Shown: positions 34,754 to 43,962 of the stretch, in pieces | How the letters are laid out: each line of letters opens with the position of its first letter | How positions within the stretch are numbered: position 1 is the first letter of the stretch | From: an uncultured Prevotella sp. | Lineage (GTDB): Bacteria; Bacteroidota; Bacteroidia; Bacteroidales; Bacteroidaceae | Direction: 5' to 3' | Assembly: GCA_946548085.1 (NCBI GenBank) | Contig: CAMNPN010000038.1 | Coordinates: 1-64,000 of the forward strand | DNA: 64,000 bases | Position numbers and translations under genes: made by a program | The notes under the pieces: generated by a model | Told to the model about the DNA's origin: nothing | Databases searched by the model: none | Seen by the model: only the letters and a program-made list of their open reading frames with translations

Positions 34754-35815
34754 ATGAACAGACAAAAGATTGTTACCTTCGGAGAACTGCTGCTCCGATT
34801 TTCAAAGAACGGCCACCTGAGGCTGACACAGGGCGACACCTTCACCAGCAAGTATGGCGGCAGCGAAGCTAACGTGGCCGTATCGCTGGCCACGCAAAAC
34901 GAGAACGTAACCTACATCACCCGCTTGCCAGACACGCCCGTAGGCCATGCCGGAGCGATGAACCTGGCGCAACTGGGTGTAGACACCAGCCACATCCTCT
35001 ACGGCGGACAGCGTATTGGCACCTACTATTTCGAGCCCGCCGCAGGCATGAGGCCGCCCAAAGTGATCTACGATCGGGCTCACTCCGCCTACTCCGACCT
35101 TAAGCCAGGAATGATCCCCTGGCGAGAGATACTGAAAGACTGTGCCTACTTCCATGTATCAGGCATCACGGCAGCCATCTCGCAGCAGGCAGCCAATGCC
35201 ACCTTCGAAGCACTCGATATCGCCGACGAGATGGGCGTTACCGTCTGCTTCGACATCAACTACCGCAAGAACCTGTGGCGCTACGAGGGTGCCAATCCCC
35301 GCGAGACGCTCAGCAGGATGCTCTCCCGCTGCGACATGATGTTTGGCGACGCCGTGGAGTTCGACTGGCTCACCCAGCATCCGCAGCCCCCCTTCACGGC
35401 CACCGACTCTACCTTCAAGATGCAGATGGACGAGTATCGCGAGTGGTTTGATGAACTACATGAGCACTACCCCCGTGTAAAGACCTGGATGATGGGCATG
35501 CGCAACGAGGTGTCGTCAAAGCACCATACCCTGACAGGACTGCTCTGGACGAATGGCGAACTGCTGCAATCGCCCATCATGGATATCCTCGACGTAATCG
35601 ATCCCGTGGGTGTAGGCGACGCCTTTATGGGCGGCTGGCTGCACGCCATCACTCTCTTCCCCGACGATAAACAGATGCAGCTGAACTACTCTCTCGCCGC
35701 TGCAACCCTCAAGAACAGCATCCCAGGGGATTTCAACCTCTCGACAGAGGAGGAGATCATGGACGTACTTGACGGCCACCATAATCCAAGCACGCTCTAC
35801 AAGACCGTCATATAA
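34754..35815 (+). CDS. kdgK: PfkB-family sugar kinase, probable 2-keto-3-deoxygluconate kinase
   Basis: Phosphorylates a keto-acid sugar, most likely 2-dehydro-3-deoxygluconate, feeding uronate catabolism into KDPG. Seen: VTFGELLLRFS, KYGGSEANVAVSLA, the sugar-binding FHVSGITAAIS, VCFDINYRKNLW, and the PfkB signature DPVGVGDAFMGGWLHA with catalytic Asp. 353 residues, within the family range. No aldolase (kdgA) neighbour, so specificity rests on the sequence pattern only. The GH115 glucuronidase elsewhere in the window would supply glucuronate, but a link is only inferred. Confidence 0.8.
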   Translation: MNRQKIVTFGELLLRFSKNGHLRLTQGDTFTSKYGGSEANVAVSLATQNENVTYITRLPDTPVGHAGAMNLAQLGVDTSHILYGGQRIGTYYFEPAAGMRPPKVIYDRAHSAYSDLKPGMIPWREILKDCAYFHVSGITAAISQQAANATFEALDIADEMGVTVCFDINYRKNLWRYEGANPRETLSRMLSRCDMMFGDAVEFDWLTQHPQPPFTATDSTFKMQMDEYREWFDELHEHYPRVKTWMMGMRNEVSSKHHTLTGLLWTNGELLQSPIMDILDVIDPVGVGDAFMGGWLHAITLFPDDKQMQLNYSLAAATLKNSIPGDFNLSTEEEIMDVLDGHHNPSTLYKTVI

Positions 35816-35824
35816 AGATGTTAA

Positions 35825-35841
35825 GCCAACGTTTCGTTGGC
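35825..35841. terminator. Small hairpin between convergent genes
   Basis: GCCAACG-TTT-CGTTGGC, perfect 7-bp stem between the kinase gene and the convergent CotH gene; no T-run. Confidence 0.4.
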
Positions 35842-35878
35842 CCAATATCTCTTCCCTCCTCCTATCTTATTATATCTA

Positions 35879-37786
35879 TCACATCGCATCGAACTGGGTC
35901 TTTAGCCACTCCATACGAGTGACAAACCACACCTTCAGCTCCTGAACCTCGTTCTGGTAGCTTCCCCAGATGTTGTAATTAGGCCAAGTCTTTACATTCA
36001 GCAGATGCCACACAGCATCATTCTCCTGGGCAGAATACTTCAGATACATCGCATCAGCATTCACATTGGCCAGGATCTCGTCCTGACGACTATAGAAATA
36101 GTTGAAACGCTCCTTTACTCGCTTCACAAAGACTGGGTCTCTGAACAGGCGGGTGTACCACTGAACATTCTTGATATGGAAGCCTGTGGGACGATAGCAC
36201 GACTGATTCGCCTGATCGATATTGCCATAAGCCACATCCATATCCCACATGGGGCCCATCTTCAATTTCCCCCCACGGGCCAGATGCATAAAGCAACTGG
36301 TATCAAAATTACCATCCAGATTCTTGCCAATCTCCTGAATCAGATACCAGTCGACAAAAGAATCCATATCAATATAAGCCTGCCACCCTGTTGAAGGATT
36401 AGTAAAGTTACTGCTGAACAACACCTCGTCAGCCTTCATCACAAAGTCTTTCGCATAACGGTAGTTCTCGTCAGAATACTGTACCTCAGGATCTTGGATA
36501 TTGACAACGTTCTCCAAATGGGGTACGGCGAAATAACGTGAGTCGGACTCACCCATGGCACGGCTGTCAATCTCAAACAAGAATCCATCATCGCCCACAG
36601 CCACCCTATGGTCTGAAACCTTGATCTTCTCACACAGCTGGTAGGTTCCCCAGAACTTACCATTGAAGGTCAGGTCTACGAAATGGCTCTCAGGCGTATA
36701 ATCAAGATTGCTGATCTTACTCATGTAGAATGCCAGACTATTACGCAGCATAGACTTGTCGTTATAGTTTGGTATCAGCACCCACGACTTATCCTTATGC
36801 ATATCCAACAAGGATATTTTCTGGTCGAACTTAAGGCGGAAGGGCTTCTTGGGGAATTTCCAGCTTGAGTTACCACGTCCCTTAATATTTACCCTCGACT
36901 CCACATAGTCGCCAGCAGCACGAGTCCTGACATCTTCTCTCAACGTCAGATTGGCACCGATATAGACATCTTTCGAAGTCACCTCCTGAAATCCATCTGT
37001 GGTAATCGTCAGCATAGGAAGGCCTGTAAAAGAATGGACATAAACCGAATAGTACCTCTTCTTGCTGGAAGTGGCGACCATCGCCATTCGCGGTCTTGTA
37101 AAATCTATCGCCGTCTTTCCGCTTGTTGCCTCGAAGCCATCGATGACCACCATGGAACCTTCAAATGTAAAACGTGGCTTAAGAACCTTTGAGTTATTGG
37201 CTCCCGGCAACCAACATTCGATGATGCTGTCGCCTATGATCTTGCATTTCACATTCTCCTTAAGCGAGGTATTGTCGGCCGTTACAAACTCCATAGAAAG
37301 AAACTTTGGTTCCGTACGCTCGTCAAGCAGCTTCTCAAGGTCAAGGATCCGTTGTTGCAGATCCTCCCACATCAGTCGAAGCTGGCCGTTGCGCTCTGCC
37401 TGGTCAGCATTATACTGTGCCTGAGTATTAACTCTGTTTTGTAGCACAAGCGCCTGATCCAAGTAAAGTCCCTTAACATTAAGCAGAGAGTCTACCACAT
37501 GAGCCATAGAATCGTTGAGAAGGCCTTGCTCGGCATTTCTCAGAATCTGCTCGACATTCCAACGCTCTCTCTCCTCGTTAAGGGCTGTCTGAGCATCATT
37601 TAATGCCTGCTGATTGGCATTCGCTGATTCCTGATTGGCATTCTCCTTCTCCAATCTGGCTATATCATCTTCTGCCTGCTTATTGGCAGATTCCCGTTGG
37701 TTCAGGCGATTATAATATTCTGAGAGATCTTCCTTACAGGCTACAAGACCCAGAAACACAAAAGCGATGAACAATAATCTTTTCAT
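35879..37786 (-). CDS. CotH-kinase-family lipoprotein with coiled-coil stalk (copy with intact motifs)
   Basis: 635-residue lipoprotein (lipobox VACK, Cys17 by my count). Residues ~20-165 form a long Asn/Gln/Glu-rich coiled coil (ANKQAEDDIARLEKENANQES and so on), then a beta-domain (FLSMEFVTADN, MVVIDGFEATSGKTAIDFTRPR) and the CotH-type kinase domain: IKGRGNSSWKFPKKPFRLKF, LLDMHKDKSWVLIPNYNDKSMLRNSLAFYMS, TYQLCEKIKV and GPMWDMDVAYGN (Asp515, Asp517). CotH proteins in spores phosphorylate secreted or surface proteins; in Bacteroidota the substrate is unknown. Tandem with a paralogue of exactly the same length. Confidence 0.85.
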   Translation of the reverse strand: MKRLLFIAFVFLGLVACKEDLSEYYNRLNQRESANKQAEDDIARLEKENANQESANANQQALNDAQTALNEERERWNVEQILRNAEQGLLNDSMAHVVDSLLNVKGLYLDQALVLQNRVNTQAQYNADQAERNGQLRLMWEDLQQRILDLEKLLDERTEPKFLSMEFVTADNTSLKENVKCKIIGDSIIECWLPGANNSKVLKPRFTFEGSMVVIDGFEATSGKTAIDFTRPRMAMVATSSKKRYYSVYVHSFTGLPMLTITTDGFQEVTSKDVYIGANLTLREDVRTRAAGDYVESRVNIKGRGNSSWKFPKKPFRLKFDQKISLLDMHKDKSWVLIPNYNDKSMLRNSLAFYMSKISNLDYTPESHFVDLTFNGKFWGTYQLCEKIKVSDHRVAVGDDGFLFEIDSRAMGESDSRYFAVPHLENVVNIQDPEVQYSDENYRYAKDFVMKADEVLFSSNFTNPSTGWQAYIDMDSFVDWYLIQEIGKNLDGNFDTSCFMHLARGGKLKMGPMWDMDVAYGNIDQANQSCYRPTGFHIKNVQWYTRLFRDPVFVKRVKERFNYFYSRQDEILANVNADAMYLKYSAQENDAVWHLLNVKTWPNYNIWGSYQNEVQELKVWFVTRMEWLKTQFDAM

Positions 37787-37810
37787 ACCATCCGTTTAGT
37801 TATCTGTTCT

Positions 37811-39718
37811 TTACATTGCATCATACTGCTTCTTGAGCCATTCCATTCGCTCCGTAAGCCAGTTCTTCATACTAGCCACCTGTCCCTGATACAACACCCA
37901 GGTGTCGAGACCAGATGAGCTGTATGATGCAAACGTATCCCATTTCGTATTGTCTTCCTGAATAGCATACTTCAGATACTGAGCGTTCTCATTAATGTTG
38001 CTAAGGATGTCCTCCTGATGATCATAGAAATAGGCAAAGCGCTCTTTCACCTGTGAGACGAATGCCGGATCCAAGAACAGACGTCTGTACCAGCTTACAT
38101 CCTTGATAACAAACCCTGTGGCACTTGTCTTGCCTGCGTTGCCAAAGGCGAGTTCAAAATCCCAAACCGGTCCCATCTTCAACTTGCCGCCACGCTTGTA
38201 GTTCATGATGCAGCCTGACCAAAATGCGCCTTTCGTATTCTTTGCAATCTCGTTGATAAGATACCAGTCTACAAAGGAATTGATATCCATGTACTTCTGC
38301 CATCCAGTAGATTTATCAGCAAAGCCAGAAGAGAACAGTACGCTCTCAGCTTCCTTTACGACATTGGTGATATACTTAACGACTGATGCTGGCTGAGAGG
38401 TGGGATACAATATACTTACCGGCTGCTCAAGGAGAGATGTCATGAAGACAGAGCCTGATGTATTTGAGCCGATATTAAGGATATAACCATCGTCACCGAC
38501 ATTAACTCTCGACGTGCCTGCCGTAAGACTCTCTCCCAACATATAAGTGCCAGTATAACGGCCGTTAAACATCAAATCTACATAATGGAACCGCGGCGTA
38601 TAATCAAGTTTGCTTATTTTACTCATGAAGAAAGCCGTCTGATTATGCAACATGGTGATGTCCTCCACATTGGGTGACAATTGCCAATCAGTATTTGACG
38701 GCATATTCAGCAGCGATACAGCATAGGTAAAATTCAGTCTGTAATCGTTCTTACCCCATTCTGTCTCACCAGACCAATCCACTTTCTTCTTATAATAGCG
38801 AAGCGACCCCTGCGCCATAATCCTGCCAGAAGTTTCTGCGAGACTGCCCGTACCGCCATAGCTGGCATTATCTACAAGGCTTATCGTAGACCTATAATAA
38901 GAATTTGCTTCACTTAAGGAGCGAGCATTGGTCTCTGCCCACAACGTAGGAAGACCCGTATATGCACTTACCGTAACGGTATATTCCTTTTTCTTATCTC
39001 CTGCATGAACAACCAAAAGTCGTTCACTACGGAAGTCAAATGCTGTTTTACTACTGACAGCCTCTTGGTTGCCAATCGTCACATAGTCACCTGTAAAGCG
39101 GAACCGCGGAATAAGGGTTTTTGCACTCATCACGTTCAAGACCCTGCACTCAATAGCGCTGTCGCCAATAATCTCGCACTCTGCGTCTTCCACAAGCTGT
39201 AACGGATTCTCTGAGGCTAAGAATTCCATGTGGAGCAACCGCGGATCAGTCTGATATATCCTTGCTGTCAGCTGCTCGATGGTATCTTGCGCCTGAGCAA
39301 TCAGTTCTTGAAGATTTGCCCACTCTTCGACAAGCGTATTATTCTCACCCTCCAGTTCATCCAGATGAGACGAAAGAGTCTTTCCTTCGTCCTGGAGTGT
39401 CTGGAGCTGAGTAGCGAGGTCCTGGCTTGTTTTCTTCAGATCCTCAAGTTCTTCCTTAAGTGTCTGAGTTCCTTTCTCAATATCTGCACTCTTATTCTCT
39501 AACTCTTTGCTAATCTTCTGAAGCTCTTCACTTTTCGTCTGAAGGGCTTTCACTGCATCAGAAAGACGTAGGCTTTCGTCTTTCAACTGCTTGACCTTGC
39601 TCTCTATAGATTGTCCATCCTTTTCCACCTCCGTGATACGATTTTCAATATCGGTCAAGTCTGTCTTACATGAAACAAGGCACATCAAGACAACTGCTAA
39701 AAACGCAAATTTCTTCAT
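37811..39718 (-). CDS. CotH-like lipoprotein with coiled-coil stalk, motif-degenerate paralogue (possible pseudokinase)
   Basis: 635-residue lipoprotein (lipobox VSCK). Its coiled coil (about 20-155: VKQLKDESLRLSDAVKALQ, LENKSADIEKGTQTLKEEL) is Lys/Glu/Leu-rich and unlike its neighbour's Asn/Gln-rich one, whereas the C-terminal region is clearly related (LDYTPRFHYVDLMFNGRYTGTYML, WQKYMDINSFVDWYLINEIAKN, GKLKMGPVWDFELAFGN). The GRGNSSW motif is replaced by GSLRYYKK, KKPFRLKF by KNDYRLNF, and the D-x-D by Asp520-x-Glu522. That suggests weak or no kinase activity, perhaps a partner of the copy downstream. First gene of the pair, with its own promoter. Confidence 0.8.
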   Translation of the reverse strand: MKKFAFLAVVLMCLVSCKTDLTDIENRITEVEKDGQSIESKVKQLKDESLRLSDAVKALQTKSEELQKISKELENKSADIEKGTQTLKEELEDLKKTSQDLATQLQTLQDEGKTLSSHLDELEGENNTLVEEWANLQELIAQAQDTIEQLTARIYQTDPRLLHMEFLASENPLQLVEDAECEIIGDSAIECRVLNVMSAKTLIPRFRFTGDYVTIGNQEAVSSKTAFDFRSERLLVVHAGDKKKEYTVTVSAYTGLPTLWAETNARSLSEANSYYRSTISLVDNASYGGTGSLAETSGRIMAQGSLRYYKKKVDWSGETEWGKNDYRLNFTYAVSLLNMPSNTDWQLSPNVEDITMLHNQTAFFMSKISKLDYTPRFHYVDLMFNGRYTGTYMLGESLTAGTSRVNVGDDGYILNIGSNTSGSVFMTSLLEQPVSILYPTSQPASVVKYITNVVKEAESVLFSSGFADKSTGWQKYMDINSFVDWYLINEIAKNTKGAFWSGCIMNYKRGGKLKMGPVWDFELAFGNAGKTSATGFVIKDVSWYRRLFLDPAFVSQVKERFAYFYDHQEDILSNINENAQYLKYAIQEDNTKWDTFASYSSSGLDTWVLYQGQVASMKNWLTERMEWLKKQYDAM

Positions 39719-39763
39719 ATCAAATGTACTATTATTCTACCTAATTAATATAATAATGGGGTA

Positions 39764-39771
39764 CAAAGGTA
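39764..39771 (-). promoter_or_regulatory. -7 box of the CotH pair
   Basis: TACCTTTG on the minus strand, 45 nt before the first CotH start. Confidence 0.55.
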
Positions 39772-39858
39772 ACACTTTTATTTGATATTTAAACTCTGTT
39801 TACGATTTTTTATGTTAATTCGCACTTATTTCTTGATGCCAGCAGGTATGCATACAAA

Positions 39859-39885
39859 GAAGGCAGCCAAATAATGACTGCCTTC
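39859..39885 (-). terminator. Terminator after ackA
   Basis: On the minus strand GAAGGCAG, an 11-nt loop, then CTGCCTTC and TTTG, 20 nt after the ackA stop. Confidence 0.6.
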
Positions 39886-39904
39886 TACAATATGTAAGAT
39901 GATT

Positions 39905-41095
39905 CTACAGCAGATTCATCGTATCGGTAGCGATCATCAGCTCCTCGTCAGTAGGAATGACCACCACCTTCACCTTGGAGTCGTCGGCAGAGATGATAGC
40001 CTCCTCGCCGCGGACATTGTTCTTCGACTCATCAAACTTGACGCCCAGGAACTCCAGGCCCTTGCAGACCTCAGAACGCATAGAGACCTGATTCTCTCCA
40101 ACACCAGCGGTAAACACGATGACATCGAGACCACCCATGGCAGCTGCGTAGGCACCGATATACTTCTTGATGCGATAGAAATACATATCCTGAGCCAGCT
40201 TGGCATGCTCATCACCACTCTTGGCCGCATTCTCAACGTCGCGCATGTCGCTTGAGCCACCTGTGATACCGGCCACGCCACTCTTCTTGTTGAGCAGGTT
40301 CGACATGCCGTCAGCATCAAGGCCCAGTTTCTTCTCAATGAATGTCACAGCGCCGCCATCGATATCGCCAGCGCGAGTGCCCATCATCAGACCCTCCAGG
40401 GGAGTCAGACCCATCGAGGTATCGATGCACTTGCCATCTACGACAGCAGCGATAGAACCACCATTGCCAATGTGACAGGTCACCATCTTCGTGCCTTGTG
40501 CAGGGATGCCGAGGAACTCACAGGCACGCTGCGACACATAACGGTGGCTTGTGCCATGGAAACCGTAGCGACGGATGCCGTACTTCTCATACAGCTCATA
40601 AGGAATGGCATACATATATGCCTTGGGGGGCATGGTCTGATGGAAGGCAGTATCGAAGACACCCACCTGTGGCAGACCCGGCATCAGTTCCTTCACGGCA
40701 TTCACGCCCTTCAGGTTGGCGGGATTGTGCAGCGGAGCCAGGTCTGAGCACTTCTCAAACTCCTTGAGCACCTCGTCGGTCAGGATGACAGACTTGTTGA
40801 ACTTCTCGCCGCCATGCACCATACGATGGCCCACGGCATCAATCTCGTTGAGACTCTTAATGACACCAATCTCAGGATCCGTCAGCAGCGAGAAGATGAA
40901 CTTCACGCCCTCGGTATGCTCAGGGATGTCGTGCATGATCTGTTTCTTCTCGCCATTGGCGAGCTTCACCTTTACGAACGCTCCGTCGAGGCCCACGCGC
41001 TCGGCGCCGCCACTGGTCATCACGCTCTTATCGTCCATATTGTACAAAGCGTACTTGATGGAGGACGAACCACAATTTAATACTAATATCTTCAT
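39905..41095 (-). CDS. ackA: Acetate kinase
   Basis: Makes ATP from acetyl phosphate, the last step of the fermentative acetate branch. Seen: KILVLNCGSSSIKYALY at the start, GHRMVHGGEKF, VGVFDTAFHQTMPPKAYMYAIPYELY, RRYGFHGTSHRYVSQRA, VTCHIGNGGSIAAVVDGKCIDTSMGLTPLEGLMMGTRAGDID, and VFTAGVGENQVSMR. 396 residues, normal. Start taken at 41095 (MKILVL) rather than a longer in-frame extension that overlaps pta. It lies 16 bp after pta, so pta-ackA is an operon. Confidence 0.97.
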   Translation of the reverse strand: MKILVLNCGSSSIKYALYNMDDKSVMTSGGAERVGLDGAFVKVKLANGEKKQIMHDIPEHTEGVKFIFSLLTDPEIGVIKSLNEIDAVGHRMVHGGEKFNKSVILTDEVLKEFEKCSDLAPLHNPANLKGVNAVKELMPGLPQVGVFDTAFHQTMPPKAYMYAIPYELYEKYGIRRYGFHGTSHRYVSQRACEFLGIPAQGTKMVTCHIGNGGSIAAVVDGKCIDTSMGLTPLEGLMMGTRAGDIDGGAVTFIEKKLGLDADGMSNLLNKKSGVAGITGGSSDMRDVENAAKSGDEHAKLAQDMYFYRIKKYIGAYAAAMGGLDVIVFTAGVGENQVSMRSEVCKGLEFLGVKFDESKNNVRGEEAIISADDSKVKVVVIPTDEELMIATDTMNLL

Positions 41096-41111
41096 ATCTT
41101 GTTGACAAAAT

Positions 41112-42122
41112 TTACTTCTTGGCATCCATAGCCTGGCAGGCTGTGATGGCAATCATGTAATAGATATCATCGACAGAGCAGCCACGGCTCAGGTCGTTTA
41201 CCGGACGGGCAATACCCTGCAGGATCGGGCCGATGGCGATGGCATCGCCCAAGCGCTGAACGAGTTTGTAACCAATGTTTCCGACTTCGAGATTCGGGAA
41301 CACCAGCACATTGGCGTTGCCGGCGATTGTTGAGCCGGGAGCCTTCTTGGCACCTACAGAGGGCACAAGGGCGGCGTCAGCCTGCAGTTCACCGTCGACC
41401 TTCAGTTCTGGATCCATCTTCTTCACCAGGTTCGTAGCCTCGATCACCTTGTCTACCACCTCGTGCGTGGCACTACCCTTCGTCGAGAAGCTCAGCATGG
41501 CCACGCGGGGCTCGGCAAAGCCAGCCACCGACTTGGCGGTCTGAGCTGTGCAAACTGCGATCTGTGCCAGTTGGTTTGCATCAGGCATCGGCGTAACAGC
41601 CACGTCGCCAATCACCAGCACACCATTCTCACCATACTGGGGCTGCTTAGTGATGAGCAGCAAGCCACCGCTGACACAGGAGATGCCAGGAGCGCACTTG
41701 ATGATCTGGAGGGCAGGGCGCAGAGTGTCGCCTGTGGTAGAGAGGGCGCCAGAGATCTGACCGTCAGCCCCTTCTGTCTTGATAATCATACAACCCAGGT
41801 AGAGCGGGTTCTTCATCAGTTCGCGGGCCTGCTCGATGGTCATGCCCTTCTTACGGCGGAGTTCCTCGAGCTTCTGAGCATACTCCTCAGCCTTGGGATT
41901 GTTCTCAGGGTCGATGATCGTAGCCTTGTCCACATGGGTCAGCCCCCACTCCTTGGCCTGCTTGCTGATCTCAGCGGGATTACCGATAAGAATGATGTCT
42001 GCGATGTCGTCAGCCAGAGCCTTGTCTGCTGCACGAAGAGTACGCTCCTCCAGAGCCTCGGGGAGCACGATGCGCTGCTTGTTTGACTTAGCGCGCGCCA
42101 CAATTTGACTTAATAAATCCAT
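41112..42122 (-). CDS. pta: Phosphate acetyltransferase
   Basis: Converts acetyl-CoA and phosphate to acetyl phosphate for AckA. Seen: KQRIVLPEALEERTLRAADKAL, GCMIIKTEGADGQISGALSTTGDTLRPALQII, VALLSFSTKGSA-like VAMLSFSTKGSATHE, DGELQADAALVPSV, GNANVLVFPNLEVGNIGYKLVQRLG and GPILQGIARPVNDLSRGCSVDDI. 336 residues, the short form without the N-terminal regulatory domains of E. coli Pta. First gene of pta-ackA. Confidence 0.96.
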   Translation of the reverse strand: MDLLSQIVARAKSNKQRIVLPEALEERTLRAADKALADDIADIILIGNPAEISKQAKEWGLTHVDKATIIDPENNPKAEEYAQKLEELRRKKGMTIEQARELMKNPLYLGCMIIKTEGADGQISGALSTTGDTLRPALQIIKCAPGISCVSGGLLLITKQPQYGENGVLVIGDVAVTPMPDANQLAQIAVCTAQTAKSVAGFAEPRVAMLSFSTKGSATHEVVDKVIEATNLVKKMDPELKVDGELQADAALVPSVGAKKAPGSTIAGNANVLVFPNLEVGNIGYKLVQRLGDAIAIGPILQGIARPVNDLSRGCSVDDIYYMIAITACQAMDAKK

Positions 42123-42164
42123 AGTTCGCTATCTTTTAAATGTTTCAGTTTGTCTTGTAGTCCG

Positions 42165-42172
42165 CAAAGATA
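42165..42172 (-). promoter_or_regulatory. -7 box of pta-ackA
   Basis: TATCTTTG on the minus strand, 42 nt before the pta start. Confidence 0.6.
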
Positions 42173-42243
42173 CTAATAAAAATCCGAATAACATGAATGA
42201 GGATTGGCTTTTTTCAGAAAATTAAGTGAAAACCTTTACGTTG

Positions 42244-43023
42244 CTACTCCAGCTCCTTGGTGAGTATGCTCTCCAGCTCTTCTGCCGAGAGCCTCAGATG
42301 GAATGTGCCATTCACCGCCACGGAGATGCCTCCCGTCTCCTCCGACACCACGACAGCCAGGGCGTCGCTCTCCTGCGAGATTCCCATGGCAGCACGGTGC
42401 CTCAGTCCCAGCTCCTTGGGGATGTCGAGGTTATGGCTCACGGGCAGGATACAGCCAGCGGCCTTGATTCGCTTGTTGGCGACGACAACGGCCCCGTCGT
42501 GCAAGGGAGAGTTCTTGAAGAAGATGTTCTCTATCAGCCGCTGGTTGATGGCGGCATCGATCAGATCGCCCGTCACCACAATGTCGTCAAGGAGCACCGA
42601 GCGCTCTATCACGATGAGTGCGCCCACCTTTCCCTTGCTCATGTTCATGGTTGCCATCACGATGGGCATGATCGTTTCCTTCACATCCCTCTTGGTCTTA
42701 TCCTTTCCTCGCGACGAGGAGAGGAAGCGCTTGAGGGCTTTCATACGCCGATGGGCGCCAAGATTATAGAGGAACTTGCGGATGTCTTCCTGGAAGAGCA
42801 CGATCAGGGCGATGACACCCACGCTGACCAACTTGTCGAGGATGGACCCCAGCAGGCGCATCTGCAACACCTGCGACACGAAGAGCCAGGTGACGATGAA
42901 CACCATAATGCCGACAAACACATTCAGCGAACGCGACTCCCGCATCAGCCGATAGATGTAGTAGAGCATCAGTGCGACAAGCAGTATGTCGATGACATCC
43001 TTGATTCCGAACTCGAATAACAC
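42244..43023 (-). CDS. cdaA: Diadenylate cyclase
   Basis: Makes the second messenger c-di-AMP from two ATP. Seen: three N-terminal membrane helices (IDILLVALMLYYIYRLM, NVFVGIMVFIVTWLFVSQVL, LVSVGVIALIVLFQEDIRKFL) and the DAC domain with FFKNSPLHDGAVVVANKRIKAAGCILPVS (DGA motif) and LGLRHRAAMGISQESDALAVVVSEETGGISV (RHR motif). 259 residues, standard CdaA layout. It follows folP in the same direction after 25 bp, the folP-cdaA pairing often found in Bacteroidota. The gap holds a heptad tract. Confidence 0.95.
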   Translation of the reverse strand: MLFEFGIKDVIDILLVALMLYYIYRLMRESRSLNVFVGIMVFIVTWLFVSQVLQMRLLGSILDKLVSVGVIALIVLFQEDIRKFLYNLGAHRRMKALKRFLSSSRGKDKTKRDVKETIMPIVMATMNMSKGKVGALIVIERSVLLDDIVVTGDLIDAAINQRLIENIFFKNSPLHDGAVVVANKRIKAAGCILPVSHNLDIPKELGLRHRAAMGISQESDALAVVVSEETGGISVAVNGTFHLRLSAEELESILTKELE

Positions 43024-43031
43024 GACTGTTT

Positions 43032-43060
43032 ATTTACGATTTACTTATTTACGATTTTCC
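43032..43060. repeat. Heptad tract at the folP 3' end
   Basis: ATTTACG, ATTTACT, one extra T, ATTTACG, ATTTTCC. It contains the folP stop codon and last codons. Confidence 0.7.
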
Positions 43061-43843
43061 TTTCACCTTTTCCACAATCCTACAGCACTCCACAGCTGCT
43101 CGCACATCGTGGACACGGAGGATGGAGGCGCCCTTGACCAAGGCGATGGTATCCAAGACGGTCGTGCCGTTGAGGGCCTCGTCAGGCGTCCCCCCAAGCA
43201 GCTTGTAGACCATCGACTTGCGCGACACGCCCACCAGCAACGGCAGGTCCATCACCAACAACTTCTCCAGTTCGTTCATCACCAGATAGTTCTCCTCCAT
43301 CGTCTTGCCGAAGCCGAAGCCTGGGTCGAGGATGATATCCGCAGCCCCCAGGTCGCGCAGCTGCTGAACCTTCGCCGCAAACGACAGGAGCATCTCCCGG
43401 ATAGAAGGCTGGACAGACATTAATATATAAGGTACGCGAAGACGGGATACCATACGAAACATCCTTTCGCTACCCTCAGAGACATCATTGATCATTCCGA
43501 CGCCGAACTCATCGACGGCCATCCGGGCCACATCAGGGCGGAAGGTATCGACAGAGATGATGCCGTCGGGCACCTCACGACATACGATACCCAGCCCCCA
43601 TCGCAGCCGCTCCATCTCCTCTGCCTCAGAGACAGGCTGGGACCCGGGACGGGTAGAGCAGGCGCCGACATCGATGATCGTACCGCCTTCGGCCATGATC
43701 TGACTGGCACGCCGGGCTATCTCCTGCTCCGTCTGCTGGCGGCTGGCGGCATAGAAGGAGTCTGGCGTCACATTCAGGATACCCATCACCTGAGGCGTCG
43801 CCAAGTCCAGCAGTCGGCCGTGAATATTGAGCGTATAGTCCAT
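43049..43843 (-). CDS. folP: Dihydropteroate synthase
   Basis: Condenses p-aminobenzoate with the pterin diphosphate in folate synthesis; target of sulfonamides. Seen: VMGILNVTPDSFYAASR, GGTIIDVGACSTRPGS (pterin-side motif), ISVDTFRPDVARMAVDEFGVGMINDVSEG, DIILDPGFGFGKTMEENYLVMNEL, LLVGVSRKSMVYKLLG and ILRVHDVRAAVECCRIV. 264 residues, normal. The last codons (KVKGKS) are read from a heptad tract. The promoter is shared back-to-back with that of murF. Confidence 0.95.
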   Translation of the reverse strand: MDYTLNIHGRLLDLATPQVMGILNVTPDSFYAASRQQTEQEIARRASQIMAEGGTIIDVGACSTRPGSQPVSEAEEMERLRWGLGIVCREVPDGIISVDTFRPDVARMAVDEFGVGMINDVSEGSERMFRMVSRLRVPYILMSVQPSIREMLLSFAAKVQQLRDLGAADIILDPGFGFGKTMEENYLVMNELEKLLVMDLPLLVGVSRKSMVYKLLGGTPDEALNGTTVLDTIALVKGASILRVHDVRAAVECCRIVEKVKGKS

Positions 43844-43852
43844 AATCGGCTA

Positions 43853-43860
43853 CAAAGATA
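43853..43860 (-). promoter_or_regulatory. -7 box of folP-cdaA
   Basis: TATCTTTG on the minus strand, 9 nt before the folP ATG: another near-leaderless layout. Confidence 0.6.
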
Positions 43861-43866
43861 CAAAAT

Positions 43867-43930
43867 AATTAAGAATTAAGAATCCTTTTTTGAGAAAAAG
43901 CGGCAAAGCCGAGCGAAGAATTAAGAATTT
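43867..43930. repeat. ATTAAGA heptads in the folP-murF divergent region
   Basis: ATTAAGAATTAAGAAT (about 43868-43883) and GAATTAAGAATTT (43918-43930) are direct copies about 50 bp apart, flanking a segment with AGCGGCAAAGCCG. Confidence 0.7.
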
Positions 43931-43934
43931 TCAC

Positions 43935-43942
43935 TATCTTTG
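43935..43942 (+). promoter_or_regulatory. -7 box of murF
   Basis: TATCTTTG, 20 nt before the murF ATG, right after a heptad tract. Confidence 0.6.
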
Positions 43943-43962
43943 CAGCAAAATTCACTAAGTTT

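Noticed and set aside
33898..34872. 324-residue plus-strand frame
   Set aside because: Different frame across the LpxH-like gene, which has all five metal motifs.
43867..43930. Insertion-sequence ends
   Set aside because: The ATTAAGA tracts are direct, not inverted, and enclose only ~35 bp, so a heptad tract is the better description.
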